Of a stretch of 64,000 nucleotides of DNA, positions 1 to 8,208 are shown in pieces (position 1 is the first letter of the stretch; each line of letters opens with the position of its first letter). This DNA is from Dietzia natronolimnaea (GTDB lineage: Bacteria; Actinomycetota; Actinomycetes; Mycobacteriales; Mycobacteriaceae). The translations under genes were made by a program, and so were the position numbers. The DNA lies in the NCBI RefSeq assembly GCF_039525805.1, contig NZ_BAAAHZ010000015.1. One strand, given 5' to 3'. Under the pieces are notes generated by a model. That model did not search any database, was not told the DNA's origin, and worked only from the letters and a program-made list of their open reading frames with translations.

Positions 1-125
1 CCCGACAGTCCGTCCACCAACCGGCGCCGGGCCCTGGCCAGTCCGACCCTCTCGAGCACCGGGCCGGCTGCAACCCAGACCCGCGCGAAGAGCGAGACGT
101 CCGACCGTTCGCGAGCAACACCCAT
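1..125 (-). CDS. N-terminus of a class I SAM-dependent methyltransferase (cut by window edge)
   Basis: Reading leftward from an ATG at 125-123 gives 41 open codons up to the window edge. The peptide has SLFARVWVAAGPVLERVG followed by RARRRLVDGLSG. In actinobacterial class I methyltransferases a stretch of this type (FARxY...ERxG...RRxLLxGLSG) comes directly before the glycine-rich SAM loop, which would lie outside the window. No clear ribosome-binding site is visible upstream. The gene is divergent from the PIG-L gene, with about 60 nt between them. The assignment rests on the N-terminal pattern alone, so it is tentative. Confidence 0.5.
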   Translation of the reverse strand, partial: MGVARERSDVSLFARVWVAAGPVLERVGLARARRRLVDGLS

Positions 126-129
126 GAGG

Positions 130-149
130 CGATACGGTACCGGGTATCG
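130..149. promoter_or_regulatory. Inverted repeat between divergent genes, possible operator
   Basis: CGATAC and GTATCG form 6-bp inverted arms separated by 8 bp (GGTACCGG). The element lies in the short gap between the leftward methyltransferase and the rightward PIG-L gene, where a shared operator would be expected. No regulator is visible nearby, and arms of this length could occur by chance. Confidence 0.25.
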
Positions 150-186
150 AGAAGTTCCGGAGCCGCTCGAGGAAAGGAACGCGGAG

Positions 187-858
187 ATGACCGAGACGAC
201 CGCACTCCCACGCTGGGGTTCAGTTCTGGCCGTGGTCGCCCACCCGGACGACGAGTCGTTCGGCCTGGGCGCCGTGCTGTCGACCTTCGCCGACGGCGGC
301 GCGGGCGTGGACGTCCTCTGCCTGACCAGGGGCGAGGCCTCCACGCTCCACGGCGTGGTGGGCGACCTCTCACGGATCCGGGAACACGAACTACGCGCCG
401 CGGCGGACGCCCTCGGGGCGAGGCGGGTCACGTTGCGCGACCTGCCCGACGGTGGCCTGGCGGGCCTCGAGTCGTCCGTGCTCGACGACGAGGTCGAGCG
501 TGCACTGGAATGGACCCGGCCCGAGGGCCTCGTCGTCTTCGACTCCACCGGGATCAGCGGTCACCCGGACCACGTGGCGGCCACCGCCGCGGCCACCAGG
601 GTGGCCGACCGGCACGGGCTCCCCGTGGTGGCGTGGACCCTCCCGGAGGAGATCTGCGGGAGACTCGCGGCCGAGGGATACGCCGGATTCCTCGGGCGGA
701 CCGGCGACGAGATCGACCTGGTGCTGACCGTCGACCGCACGGCGCAACTCGCCGCCGTGGAGTGTCACCCCAGCCAGGCCGTGCCGGGCAGCGTCCTGTG
801 GAGGAGACTGGAGCTGCAGGGCGACGACGAACACCTGCGGTGGCTCCGGCGCCCCTGA
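187..858 (+). CDS. PIG-L family (LmbE-like) zinc deacetylase
   Basis: A 223-residue protein with the family signature AHPDDES at residues 18-24 and a second motif HPDH at 126-129. In MshB/Mca/PIG-L enzymes the matching His, Asp and His bind the catalytic zinc that removes N-acetyl groups from N-acetylglucosaminyl or related substrates. The start at 187 is chosen over an in-frame ATG at 124 because AGGAAAGGAAC lies about 10 nt upstream. It is shorter than MshB or Mca (about 290-300 residues), so a mycothiol role should not be assumed and the substrate is unknown. A methyltransferase and an exporter follow on the same strand. Confidence 0.85.
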   Translation: MTETTALPRWGSVLAVVAHPDDESFGLGAVLSTFADGGAGVDVLCLTRGEASTLHGVVGDLSRIREHELRAAADALGARRVTLRDLPDGGLAGLESSVLDDEVERALEWTRPEGLVVFDSTGISGHPDHVAATAAATRVADRHGLPVVAWTLPEEICGRLAAEGYAGFLGRTGDEIDLVLTVDRTAQLAAVECHPSQAVPGSVLWRRLELQGDDEHLRWLRRP

Positions 859-937
859 ATCGAGTCGCCCCCGCCGCCCCGGCCACACCCGGGTGCAGCA
901 CCGACGAGACGCGGCGCCACGCAGAATTCCATTGATC

Positions 938-994
938 AGAAGCAGTATCCCCAGAAGCAGTACCACCCAGAAGCAGCATCGAGAAGCAGTACCG
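938..994 (+). repeat. Four direct copies of AGAAGCAG(C/T)A(C/T)C ahead of a methyltransferase
   Basis: AGAAGCAG begins at 938, 953, 969 and 982, each followed by TATC, TACC, CATC and TACC respectively. The spacings are 15, 16 and 13 nt. The array ends just before the ribosome-binding site (GAAAGGA, 994-1000) of the downstream gene. Such spacing could suit a DNA- or RNA-binding protein; slipped-strand duplication is the simpler explanation. Confidence 0.6.
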
Positions 995-1009
995 AAAGGA
1001 CCGCCGCAC

Positions 1010-1621
1010 GTGGACGCCTCCGACTGGAACGCCCGATACCTCGCCCAGCCCGACGTGTGGGGCACCACCCCCGCAGCACGCATCGTCGCGGAGGTGACGG
1101 GCGCCGAGGACGCCGGTCTGCCCGTGGACACCGCCGTGGACCTGGCGTGCGGCGACGGCAGGCACGCGCGATGGTTGGCCGCACACGGGTGGCAGGTCTC
1201 GGCGGTCGACTTCTCCGAGGTCGCGATCGACCAGGCCCGCGCCAAGGACTCCGACGACGGCCGCAGCGGCAGCGTCGACTGGGTGGTCGGCGACGCCACC
1301 ACCTGGTCACCGGAGGAGTCCGTGGACCTCGTCGTCATCGGGTTCCTCCACCTCGAGATGGAGAGCCTCACCCGCGTCCTGCGCAACGCCGGCGGATGGC
1401 TGCGCCCCGGCGGGCACCTGGTGTACCTCGGGCACGCCGCCGAGAACCTGCGTCGCGGCGTCGGCGGGCCGCAGGACCCGACGGTGCTCCCCGGGATCGC
1501 GGACCTGGCCCTCGGCGCCCAGGGGCTCGAGGTGGTCTCGCTGCGCCACGACCTGAGGCCGGCGGGGAAGGCGACCGCGGTCGACGTGCTCCTCCACGCC
1601 AGGTCGTGGGTCGACAGGTGA
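1010..1621 (+). CDS. Class I SAM-dependent methyltransferase (TehB-like)
   Basis: A 203-residue protein. Motif I, VDLACGDGRHARWLA (about residues 43-57), and the acidic VSAVDFS at 63-69 form the SAM-binding Rossmann core; GDATTW and a hydrophobic DLVVIGFLHL strand follow. The GTG start at 1010 has GAAAGGA nine nt upstream and begins with DASDWNARY, typical of this family. The long in-frame extension back to 893 has low-complexity content and no ribosome-binding site. The stop codon overlaps the GTG start of the MFS gene (GTGA), so the two are translationally coupled. Family members methylate small molecules or oxyanions; the substrate here is unknown. Confidence 0.8.
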   Translation: MDASDWNARYLAQPDVWGTTPAARIVAEVTGAEDAGLPVDTAVDLACGDGRHARWLAAHGWQVSAVDFSEVAIDQARAKDSDDGRSGSVDWVVGDATTWSPEESVDLVVIGFLHLEMESLTRVLRNAGGWLRPGGHLVYLGHAAENLRRGVGGPQDPTVLPGIADLALGAQGLEVVSLRHDLRPAGKATAVDVLLHARSWVDR

Positions 1622-3102
1622 GCCGGGAACGTGGGGACTCCGGGGCCTCCGGGGGCACCGCGAAAACCGGGGATACCGGGGATACCGCTGCAGCCCCCAC
1701 CGCGGACCCCGGCGCCGACCCCGTTCAGCTTCACGACCGGGTGCAACGTCGGGTCCTGACCGTCCTGGTCCTGGGGCAGTTGCTCGCCGGCGCGGGACTG
1801 GCCGCCGGCGTGACGGTGGGCGCGCTGCTCGCCGAGGACCTGCTCGGCGGACCGGGCCTGTCCGGCCTGCCCTCGGCGCTGTTCACCGGCGGGTCCGCGC
1901 TCGCCGCGGTCGCCGTGGGCAAGCTGTCCCAGGCGTGGGGACGGCGACCCGGATTGGCCGCGGGCTTCGCGTTCGGCGCGCTCGGGGCGATCGGGATCGT
2001 GGTGGCGACGGCCATCGAATCCCTGCCGCTGCTGTTCCTGTCGTTCGTCATCTACGGCTCGGGAACCGCCACCAACCTGCAGGCCCGCTACGCCGGAGCC
2101 GACCTGGCGACCCCCGAGCGCCGCGGTCGGGCGCTGTCCTACGTCCTGCTGGCAACCACCGCGGGGGCCGTGGCCGGGCCCAACCTCGTGGGTCCGACGG
2201 GCGCTGTCGCCGAATCGCTCGGCCTGCTCCCGTTGGCCGGACCGTTCCTCCTCGCGGCGGTGGCCTACGGCGGCGCTGCGCTCGTCATCTCCCTGCTGCT
2301 CAGGCCTGATCCGCTGCTCGAGGCGCGGAGGCGGGAGTCGGCGGCGGTGGGCTCGACGACCCCCTCGTCGTCGTCGATCACGTCGTCCTCCGGGGTCACG
2401 ACCGCCGCGGTCTCCGGCGCCGCGGTCTCCGGCGCCGCGGTCTCCGGCGCCGCGGTCTCCGGCGCCGCGGTTCCCGACATCACGTCCTCCCACGCCGGAG
2501 CAGATGCCCCCGCCCGCATCTGGACGGGCGACGTGATCACCGGAGTCGCGGTGATGGCACTGACGCAGTTCGTGATGGTCGGCCTCATGACCATGACCCC
2601 GGTCCACATGCGTGCGCATGATCACGCTGTGACCGTGGTGGGGCTGGTGATCTCTCTGCACGTGGCGGCGATGTTCCTGCCGGCGCCGCTGTCCGGCTAT
2701 CTGGTGGACAAGTTCGGCACGCGGCTCGTCGCCGTCTCGGCGGGTCTGGTGCTGCTGACCTCGGGCGTGCTCGCCGCTGTGTCGCCACCGCAGTCGACGG
2801 TGCTGGTCACCACGGCGCTGATCCTGCTGGGGCTGGGGTGGAGCCTGGGCCTGGTGGCCGGCACCACCGTCCTCACCACCTCCGTTCCCACCTCGGTTCG
2901 CGCGACCGTCCAGGGCCAGGCCGACGTGGCCGTGGCGCTGTCCGGCGCGGCGGGCGGCCTGCTCTCGGGGCTGGTGTTCGCGTGGATCGAGTTCCGCGGG
3001 CTCGGGTTCGCGCTCGCTGCACTGTCGTTGATCGTGGTGGCTGCTGTGCGACCGCGGCGTGCGGCGGGGGCGGCTGGGGCCCCTCGGGTCACGGCGGTCT
3101 GA
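1618..3102 (+). CDS. MFS transporter
   Basis: A 494-residue protein with about 12 hydrophobic segments in two halves. Between the halves lies a long hydrophilic loop, rich in Ser, Thr and Asp, containing an in-frame tandem AAVSG repeat. MFS signs include SQAWGRRPGLAAGF after the second or third helix and DKFGTRLVAVSAG in the second half. The N-terminal 35 residues (SRERGDSGASGG...) are disordered. The GTG start overlaps the stop of the preceding methyltransferase, so the pair is probably one operon in which the methylated product or the same toxic compound is exported. Direction of transport and substrate are inferred only from the general fold. Confidence 0.85.
   Translation: MSRERGDSGASGGTAKTGDTGDTAAAPTADPGADPVQLHDRVQRRVLTVLVLGQLLAGAGLAAGVTVGALLAEDLLGGPGLSGLPSALFTGGSALAAVAVGKLSQAWGRRPGLAAGFAFGALGAIGIVVATAIESLPLLFLSFVIYGSGTATNLQARYAGADLATPERRGRALSYVLLATTAGAVAGPNLVGPTGAVAESLGLLPLAGPFLLAAVAYGGAALVISLLLRPDPLLEARRRESAAVGSTTPSSSSITSSSGVTTAAVSGAAVSGAAVSGAAVSGAAVPDITSSHAGADAPARIWTGDVITGVAVMALTQFVMVGLMTMTPVHMRAHDHAVTVVGLVISLHVAAMFLPAPLSGYLVDKFGTRLVAVSAGLVLLTSGVLAAVSPPQSTVLVTTALILLGLGWSLGLVAGTTVLTTSVPTSVRATVQGQADVAVALSGAAGGLLSGLVFAWIEFRGLGFALAALSLIVVAAVRPRRAAGAAGAPRVTAV
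2404..2463 (+). repeat. Tandem 15-bp repeat inside the MFS central loop
   Basis: Four exact copies of GCCGCGGTCTCCGGC, followed by a degenerate fifth. The period is a multiple of three, so copy-number changes would lengthen or shorten the cytoplasmic loop (Ala-Ala-Val-Ser-Gly units) without breaking the frame. Exact identity suggests recent expansion. Confidence 0.9.
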
Positions 3103-3198
3103 CACCCGGGGCGTCCGCCGAGTGGTCGCATATCTGCCCGATCGCCGGAGCTCACCCTGGGGAAACGTGAGCGGGTCCGACCCTTCGGCGAGGCGCGG

Positions 3199-3235
3199 GC
3201 GGTCGGGCGCAGGCCGCGAGGCGAGGCCCGACCGC
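3199..3235. terminator. Hairpin between convergent MFS and ribM genes
   Basis: GCGGTCGGGC and GCCCGACCGC form a 10-bp perfect stem with a 17-nt loop. It lies in the 138-nt gap between the stop of the MFS gene and the stop of ribM, where it could end transcription from both sides. There is no T-tract, as is common in high-GC actinobacteria. Confidence 0.55.
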
Positions 3236-3240
3236 GGGCG

Positions 3241-3960
3241 TCAGCCCACAGCCACCTGCTCCGACCGCTCCCCGGGAGACGACTCCCCCGCCCGCTCCGC
3301 CAGGTCGACGCGCCACCACACCACGAACCCCCAGATGACGAACGCCCCGTACACCAGGTAGAGCGCCGCCGACGGGTAGTACCCGGCCTTGAGCAGCAGC
3401 GGCACACCCACGATGTCGACGCCGATCCACAGCAGCCAGAACTCCGTCCACCCGCGGGCCATGCCGTAGGTGGCCAGGATCGAGCCGGTGAAGATCCACG
3501 CGTCCGCCCACGGGCCCCACGACCCGAGCTCGGAGAAGATCCAGCCGAAGACCAGGGTGCCGACGATCATCCCTGCGACGAGCCCCGCCCGCTGCCGGCC
3601 CGTGGCCCAGTGCGGATGGACCGCGACGGCCTCGACCCCCGCCTGCCCGGGCAGGGCCGCGCTGATCCGACGGTCCCGCGACCAGCGCCACCAGCCGTAG
3701 AGCCCGACGGCGAGGAACATGACCTGCCGACCGGCCTGACCGTAGAGGTCGACGTCCTGCGGGGTGTGGAATACGCCGCCGAGGAAGACGGTGAGCAGCG
3801 TGAGGTTGCCGACGATCCCCACCGGCCAGGCCCACACCACGCGGCGCATCCCGCCGATCGCGGCGGCCAGGCCGAAGACATTGCCGATGATCTCGCGCCA
3901 CAGGATCGGCACTCCGCCGATCATCAACTGCGCGTCGAGGAATGAGACGAGAAGGCTCAT
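3241..3960 (-). CDS. ribM: RibM/PnuX-type riboflavin transporter (PnuC family)
   Basis: A 239-residue membrane protein of the PnuC fold with about seven hydrophobic segments. Family signs are WREIIGNVFGLAAAIGGMRRVVWAWPVGIVGN near the N-terminus, LYGWWRW in the middle and TYGMARGWTEFWLLWIGVDIVGVPLL. PnuC itself imports nicotinamide riboside. Here an FMN riboswitch occupies the 5' leader, the arrangement known for actinobacterial RibM/PnuX proteins that import riboflavin, so riboflavin uptake is the better call. The ATG at 3960 is preceded by GAAAGGGG with 7-8 nt spacing. That site could be hidden by a short GCCC/GGGC hairpin, suggesting control of translation when FMN binds. Confidence 0.88.
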   Translation of the reverse strand: MSLLVSFLDAQLMIGGVPILWREIIGNVFGLAAAIGGMRRVVWAWPVGIVGNLTLLTVFLGGVFHTPQDVDLYGQAGRQVMFLAVGLYGWWRWSRDRRISAALPGQAGVEAVAVHPHWATGRQRAGLVAGMIVGTLVFGWIFSELGSWGPWADAWIFTGSILATYGMARGWTEFWLLWIGVDIVGVPLLLKAGYYPSAALYLVYGAFVIWGFVVWWRVDLAERAGESSPGERSEQVAVG

Positions 3961-4057
3961 CGTGTGCCCCTTTCACGGGCTCAACACAGACGGCCCAGGG
4001 CTTATGCCGCATCGCCCACGGTTCCACGGCCGGGCCGCGGTCCCTCGGGGACACGTT

Positions 4058-4243
<186 letters not shown>

Positions 4244-4251
4244 GTGTTCCC

Positions 4252-4281
4252 GTTCTACTCCTGCCGAGTGCGACGCCGCAA
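4252..4281 (-). promoter_or_regulatory. Probable promoter of the riboswitch-ribM transcript
   Basis: On the minus strand TTGCGG (4281-4276) and TAGAAC (4257-4252) are separated by 18 nt, a plausible sigma-A-type promoter. Transcription would start near 4245, directly at the base of the riboswitch P1 stem. Confidence 0.5.
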
Positions 4282-4350
4282 CTCCCGCACCCCGGAGGCG
4301 CGATGAGTCACTCCGTCAGCCCGCCGGCGTCGCGCTGCCGGGAAGCACAC

Positions 4351-4413
4351 CGTCGAGAAGAGCGTTCCGCGCATTCTCACTCGGCCGATGGGTGCGGAAC
4401 GCTCTTCTCGATG
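4351..4413. repeat. Dispersed palindromic repeat, copy 1 (terminator-like hairpin)
   Basis: The arms TCGAGAAGAGCGTTCCGC (4353-4370) and their exact inverse (4394-4411) enclose a 23-nt loop. A second copy with the same arms and the same loop length lies at 8209-8267, in the opposite orientation: 16 of 23 loop bases match after reverse complementing. This copy lies downstream of the Rieske gene stop (4510, minus strand), where it may end transcription. Confidence 0.85.
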
Positions 4414-4434
4414 CGGGGCGGGTGTTGGTGGCCC

Positions 4435-4504
4435 GCGCCCCGCGTCCGCGCCCCGCGTCCGCGCCCCGCGTCCGCGGGGCAGCCCAGGTCAGCCCAGGTC
4501 AGCC
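4435..4504. repeat. Tandem 13-bp repeats followed by a 10-bp direct repeat
   Basis: GCGCCCCGCGTCC is repeated three times at 4435-4473. AGCCCAGGTC is then repeated twice at 4481-4500, followed by a partial third copy. Together with the palindrome at 4351-4413, these fill the gap between the riboswitch promoter and the Rieske gene; I see no gene here. Confidence 0.8.
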
Positions 4505-4509
4505 GCGGG

Positions 4510-4971
4510 TCAGCCGATCGTCAGTTGGCCGTTCGCCTCGGTCACCGGGACCACGTCGAGCGGCCGAGGGGCCGGCGCGAGGGTGTTGCTGCCGTCGGTC
4601 GCGTCGTACTCGGCGCCGTGGAGCGGACACCGAAGGTGCAGGTCGCGGACCACCTGGACGGTCCCACCCTGATGGGTGCAGCGGGCCGAGTACGCGACGA
4701 ACTCACCCTCGGTGGGCTGCGCGACGATGACCGTCGCGTCCCCCGACTTGACCTGCTTGGCGGTCCCGACGGGCACGTCCGCGGCGGGGATCGAGGTGGC
4801 CTGCACCTCGGTCGTCTGCTGCACGGTGGACGGCGGCTCCGCCGGCTCGGTCATCCCGCACGCCGAGGCGATCCCCGGCAGCAGGATGATCCCGGGCAGG
4901 GCGGCCAGGACGGTGCGGCGCTGCGTGCACGGTCCGACGGAGACGGATGCGGCGGCGGGGTGCTCGGTCAT
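4510..4971 (-). CDS. Exported Rieske [2Fe-2S] lipoprotein
   Basis: A 153-residue protein. The N-terminus has TQRRTVLAALPGIILLPG and a lipobox ending in Cys38 (IASAC), which looks like a twin-arginine-type lipoprotein signal. The Rieske domain carries C98-T-H100 and C115-P-L-H118, the two Cys and two His that hold a [2Fe-2S] cluster. It is a stand-alone ferredoxin-like protein with no oxygenase or cytochrome bc partner alongside, so its redox partner is unknown. The ATG at 4971 is preferred because TACGAT lies 7 nt upstream with no ribosome-binding site, as for a leaderless transcript; an ATG at 4980 is the alternative. Confidence 0.88.
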   Translation of the reverse strand: MTEHPAAASVSVGPCTQRRTVLAALPGIILLPGIASACGMTEPAEPPSTVQQTTEVQATSIPAADVPVGTAKQVKSGDATVIVAQPTEGEFVAYSARCTHQGGTVQVVRDLHLRCPLHGAEYDATDGSNTLAPAPRPLDVVPVTEANGQLTIG

Positions 4972-4978
4972 GTGGTCC

Positions 4979-4984
4979 ATCGTA
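4979..4984 (-). promoter_or_regulatory. -10 box for leaderless Rieske transcript
   Basis: TACGAT on the minus strand, 7 nt before the ATG at 4971. Its expected -35 region would overlap the -10 box of the divergent aminotransferase gene, so the two promoters may interfere. Confidence 0.45.
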
Positions 4985-5004
4985 TCGGGCGGCGACGGCG
5001 GACC

Positions 5005-5010
5005 TAGGCT
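5005..5010 (+). promoter_or_regulatory. -10 box for leaderless dapC transcript
   Basis: TAGGCT ends 6 nt before the ATG at 5017, and there is no ribosome-binding site, as expected when transcription begins at the start codon. Confidence 0.5.
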
Positions 5011-5016
5011 GACGAC

Positions 5017-6180
5017 ATGACCGTCCGCCGTCTCGAGCCCCACGCCACCACGATCTTCGCCGAGGTCACCCAACTCGCCGTGCGGTTCGAGGCCGTCAAC
5101 CTGGGGCAGGGCTTCCCCGACACCGACGGCCCCGCGTCGATGATCGACGCCGCCGTGCGTGCCATGCGCGAGGGCCACAACCAGTACCCACCCGGGACGG
5201 GGGTGCCCGAACTCCGGCACGCGATCGTCGCCCACGAGACCGGGCACACGGGTCTGGTCCACGACCCGGACACCGAGGTCCTGGTCACCGTCGGCGCCAC
5301 CGAGGCGATCGCCGGTGCCGTGCTGGGCCTGGTGGAGCCCGAGGACGAGGTGGTGGTGATCGAGCCGTACTACGACTCCTACGCCGCCACCGTGGCGATG
5401 GCCGGGGCCACCAGGCGCGCGGCGAGGATGGTCCGCTCGGGCGACCACTTCCGCCTCGACGTGGACTCACTGAGGGCGGCGTTCTCCCCGCGGACGCGGG
5501 CAGTGCTGGTCAACTCGCCGCACAACCCCACCGGAGCGGTGCTGCCGCGGGAGGACCTCGAGCAGATCGCGGCGTTGTGCCACGAGTTCGACGCGATCGC
5601 GATCTCGGACGAGGTCTACGAACACCTGACCTACGACGACAACGAGCACGTCTCGATCGCCACCCTGCCGGGGATGGCCGAGCGCACCCTGCGGATCTCG
5701 AGCGCCGGCAAGATGCTCAACTGCACCGGCTGGAAGATCGGATGGGTGACCGGGCCCGCCGGGCTGGTCGCGGGCGTCCGGGCCGCCAAGCAGTACATGA
5801 GTTACACCGCCGGCACACCGCTGCAGCTCGCCGTCGCGCACGCCCTGCGTCACGAGGACGCGTGGATCCGGGCGCTACGGGCGCAGATGCAGGACCGGCG
5901 GGACCAGCTGGTGGACATCCTCACGGGCGTCGGGCTGGACCTCGCCGTCACCCAGGGGACCTACTTCCTCACGGCGGATCCGCGTCCGCTCGGCGTCACC
6001 GACGCGGCGTCCTGGTGCCTGGAGCTGCCCGGACGGATCGGCGTGGCGGCGGTGCCGTTCGCGCCGTTCACCGACACGTACTCCGACGAGTGGTCGCACC
6101 TGGTGCGGTTCGCGTTCTGCAAACGGCCCGAGGTCCTCGACGAGGCCGGCCGCCGGCTCCGCGCGCTCGCCGACCGGTAA
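5017..6180 (+). CDS. dapC: PLP-dependent class I/II aminotransferase (DapC-like)
   Basis: A 387-residue fold-type I aminotransferase. Visible marks are NLGQGFPD (28-35), NQYPPG (55-60), NSPHNPTGAV (166-175), SDEVYEHL (197-204), the PLP lysine in SSAGKMLNCTGWKIGW (K232) and the C-terminal substrate-binding Arg in HLVRFAFCKR. Length and sequence closely follow the mycobacterial Rv0858c type, annotated as N-succinyldiaminopimelate aminotransferase of the lysine/meso-DAP pathway. Related enzymes act on methionine or kynurenine, so substrate is less certain than fold. Transcription is probably leaderless from the ATG. It is divergent from the Rieske gene. Confidence 0.85.
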   Translation: MTVRRLEPHATTIFAEVTQLAVRFEAVNLGQGFPDTDGPASMIDAAVRAMREGHNQYPPGTGVPELRHAIVAHETGHTGLVHDPDTEVLVTVGATEAIAGAVLGLVEPEDEVVVIEPYYDSYAATVAMAGATRRAARMVRSGDHFRLDVDSLRAAFSPRTRAVLVNSPHNPTGAVLPREDLEQIAALCHEFDAIAISDEVYEHLTYDDNEHVSIATLPGMAERTLRISSAGKMLNCTGWKIGWVTGPAGLVAGVRAAKQYMSYTAGTPLQLAVAHALRHEDAWIRALRAQMQDRRDQLVDILTGVGLDLAVTQGTYFLTADPRPLGVTDAASWCLELPGRIGVAAVPFAPFTDTYSDEWSHLVRFAFCKRPEVLDEAGRRLRALADR

Positions 6181-6286
6181 GAAACGGAGCGCGCTCCGGA
6201 CCGACTCGCGCGAGCGTCTCGCAGGCCCTACGGTGGTTGCCTGGCGCGCCGGGCGGCGCGCCCGTGCGTCGACGAGGAGTACCCGA

Positions 6287-8113
6287 GTGTCCCACTACCG
6301 CAGCAACCCGCGTGACCTGGAGTTCGTCCTGTTCGAGGTGTTGGGGCTCGACGAGATCCTCGAGCGGGACGACACGGAGCTCGACGGCGAGACGGTGCGC
6401 ACCATGTTGCGGGAGGCCGCCGCCCTGGCGGAGGGGCCTGTGGCGGCCTCGTTCTCCGCCGCCGACCGGAACCCGCCGACGTTCGACCCCGAGACCCACG
6501 AGGTCACGCTCCCCCCGGAGTACGTGGCCTCGGTCCGCGCCTGGCAGGACGGTGGGTGGGGTCTGGTCGGAGTGGATCCCGCGGTCGGCGGCGTCGCGGC
6601 GCCGCGCATGGTCACGTGGGCGATCACGGAGTTCCTCCTGGGGGCCAACCCGTCGATCTTCATGTACCTGTCCGGACCGCTGTTCGCCGAGATCATGCAC
6701 ACCATCGGCAACGAACAGCAGCAGAAATGGGCCGCCCGGATCATCGACCGCAACCACGGATCGTCCATGATGCTCACCGAGGCCGAGGTGGGCTCGGACG
6801 TGGGCGCCGTTCGCGCCAAGGCGATCGAGCAGCCCGACGGCACCTGGCACATCGAGGGCGCCAAGCGGTTCATCACCGGCGCCGACTCCGGCGACCTGTT
6901 CGAGAACATCTGGCACCAGGTGCTCGCCCGGCCCGAGGGCGCGGGCCCCGGAACCAAGGGCCTGAGCTACTTCCTGGTCCCCAAGTACCTGCCGGACCCC
7001 AAGACCGCGGCGCCCGGTGAGCGCAACGGCGTGTACGTGACCGGTATCGAGAAGAAGATGGGGCTCACCGCCTCCGCGACGTGCGAGGTGGCGTTCGGGG
7101 CACACGGCCGGCCCGCCGTCGGCTTCCTCGCCGGGGACTCCCACCTGGGCATCAAGCAGATGTTCAAGACCATCGAGGCCGCTCGGATGATGGTGGGGAC
7201 CAAGGCGATCTCCACCCTGTCCACGGGCTACCTCAACGCGCTGGAGTTCGCCCGGGAGCGCGTGCAGGGCAACGACATGGCCGACGCCGGGAAGCCCGAC
7301 GCCGGGAAGGTCACCGTCATCCACCACCCCGACGTGCGCCGGTCGCTGCTCACCCAGAAGGCGTACGCGGAGGGACTGCGCGCGGTGTACCTCTACGCGG
7401 CCGCCCACCAGGACATCGTGGCCGCGGAGGTCGTCTCGGGCGCCGGCCCGGAACTGGCGCACACCGTCAACGACCTGCTGCTCCCGATCGTCAAGGGCGT
7501 GGGGTCCGAGCGCTCCTACCAGTGCCTGGCGGAGTCGCTGCAGTGCTTCGGCGGCTCGGGATACCTGAAGGACCACCCCATCGAGCAGTACATCCGCGAC
7601 GCCAAGATCGACTCCCTCTACGAGGGCACCACCGCCATCCAGGCGCAGGACTTCTTCTTCCGGAAGATCATCCGCGACGGCGGCACCGCGCTCGGTCACA
7701 TCGCCGCGCAGATCCACCGGACGGTCGACGAGACCGGCCCCGCCGAACTCGAGTCCGTCCGTACCGCGGTGGCGGGCGCCCTGGCGGATGTCGAGTCCAT
7801 GGTCGGGACCCTGACCGGACACCTCATGTCGGCCCAGGAGGACCCGGAATCGCTGTACCTGATCGGGCTCGGCGCGGTGCCGCTGCTCATGGCCGTCGGC
7901 GACCTCATGGTGGGGTGGATGCTGCTCCGCGAGGCGACGGTGGCGTCGGGCCGACTGGCCGACGCGACGGGCGACGACCACGACTTCCACACCGGCAAGG
8001 TCGTGGTGGCCGGCCACTTCGCGCGGGCCCACCTGCCGCAGGTCGCCGCCGCCCGCGCCACCATCGAGGCCCTGGACCTGGACGTCATGCGGATGCCGGA
8101 GGGCGCCTTCTAG
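6287..8113 (+). CDS. fadE5: Acyl-CoA dehydrogenase, FadE5-like
   Basis: A 608-residue flavoenzyme for the first step of beta-oxidation. The N-terminus SHYRSNPRDLEFVLFEVLG is characteristic of the mycobacterial FadE5 group, which is longer than the usual 380-residue enzyme. Also visible are MLTEAEVGSDVGAVR (FAD/substrate loop), KRFITGADSGDLFENI, the QCFGGSGYLKDHPIEQYIRD segment and LYEGTTAIQAQDFFFRK, which supplies the catalytic glutamate region. The GTG at 6287 has GAGGAG 7 nt upstream; longer in-frame starts lack one. Mycobacterial FadE5 accepts a broad range of acyl-CoAs. The 106 nt upstream hold only the ribosome-binding site and GC-rich sequence. Confidence 0.92.
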   Translation: MSHYRSNPRDLEFVLFEVLGLDEILERDDTELDGETVRTMLREAAALAEGPVAASFSAADRNPPTFDPETHEVTLPPEYVASVRAWQDGGWGLVGVDPAVGGVAAPRMVTWAITEFLLGANPSIFMYLSGPLFAEIMHTIGNEQQQKWAARIIDRNHGSSMMLTEAEVGSDVGAVRAKAIEQPDGTWHIEGAKRFITGADSGDLFENIWHQVLARPEGAGPGTKGLSYFLVPKYLPDPKTAAPGERNGVYVTGIEKKMGLTASATCEVAFGAHGRPAVGFLAGDSHLGIKQMFKTIEAARMMVGTKAISTLSTGYLNALEFARERVQGNDMADAGKPDAGKVTVIHHPDVRRSLLTQKAYAEGLRAVYLYAAAHQDIVAAEVVSGAGPELAHTVNDLLLPIVKGVGSERSYQCLAESLQCFGGSGYLKDHPIEQYIRDAKIDSLYEGTTAIQAQDFFFRKIIRDGGTALGHIAAQIHRTVDETGPAELESVRTAVAGALADVESMVGTLTGHLMSAQEDPESLYLIGLGAVPLLMAVGDLMVGWMLLREATVASGRLADATGDDHDFHTGKVVVAGHFARAHLPQVAAARATIEALDLDVMRMPEGAF

Positions 8114-8208
8114 ATCCGGCCCGCGGGGTCCGGGCTCACCTCGCCGTCGCCGGCCCGGCGGGCTCGTCGGTCTCGGCGGCCCGGCGGCCCGGCGGCCCGG
8201 CGGTCTCG

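Noticed and set aside
2404..2463. The short tandem repeats as a CRISPR array
   Set aside because: Units are 15 bp, contiguous without spacers, and inside a coding frame; no cas genes are in the window.
391..3105. A very long minus-strand open frame (about 900 codons) across the methyltransferase and MFS genes
   Set aside because: Its product is Arg/Gly/Gln/His-rich with no domain, typical of the antisense frame of GC-rich genes; the plus-strand genes have clear families and ribosome-binding sites.
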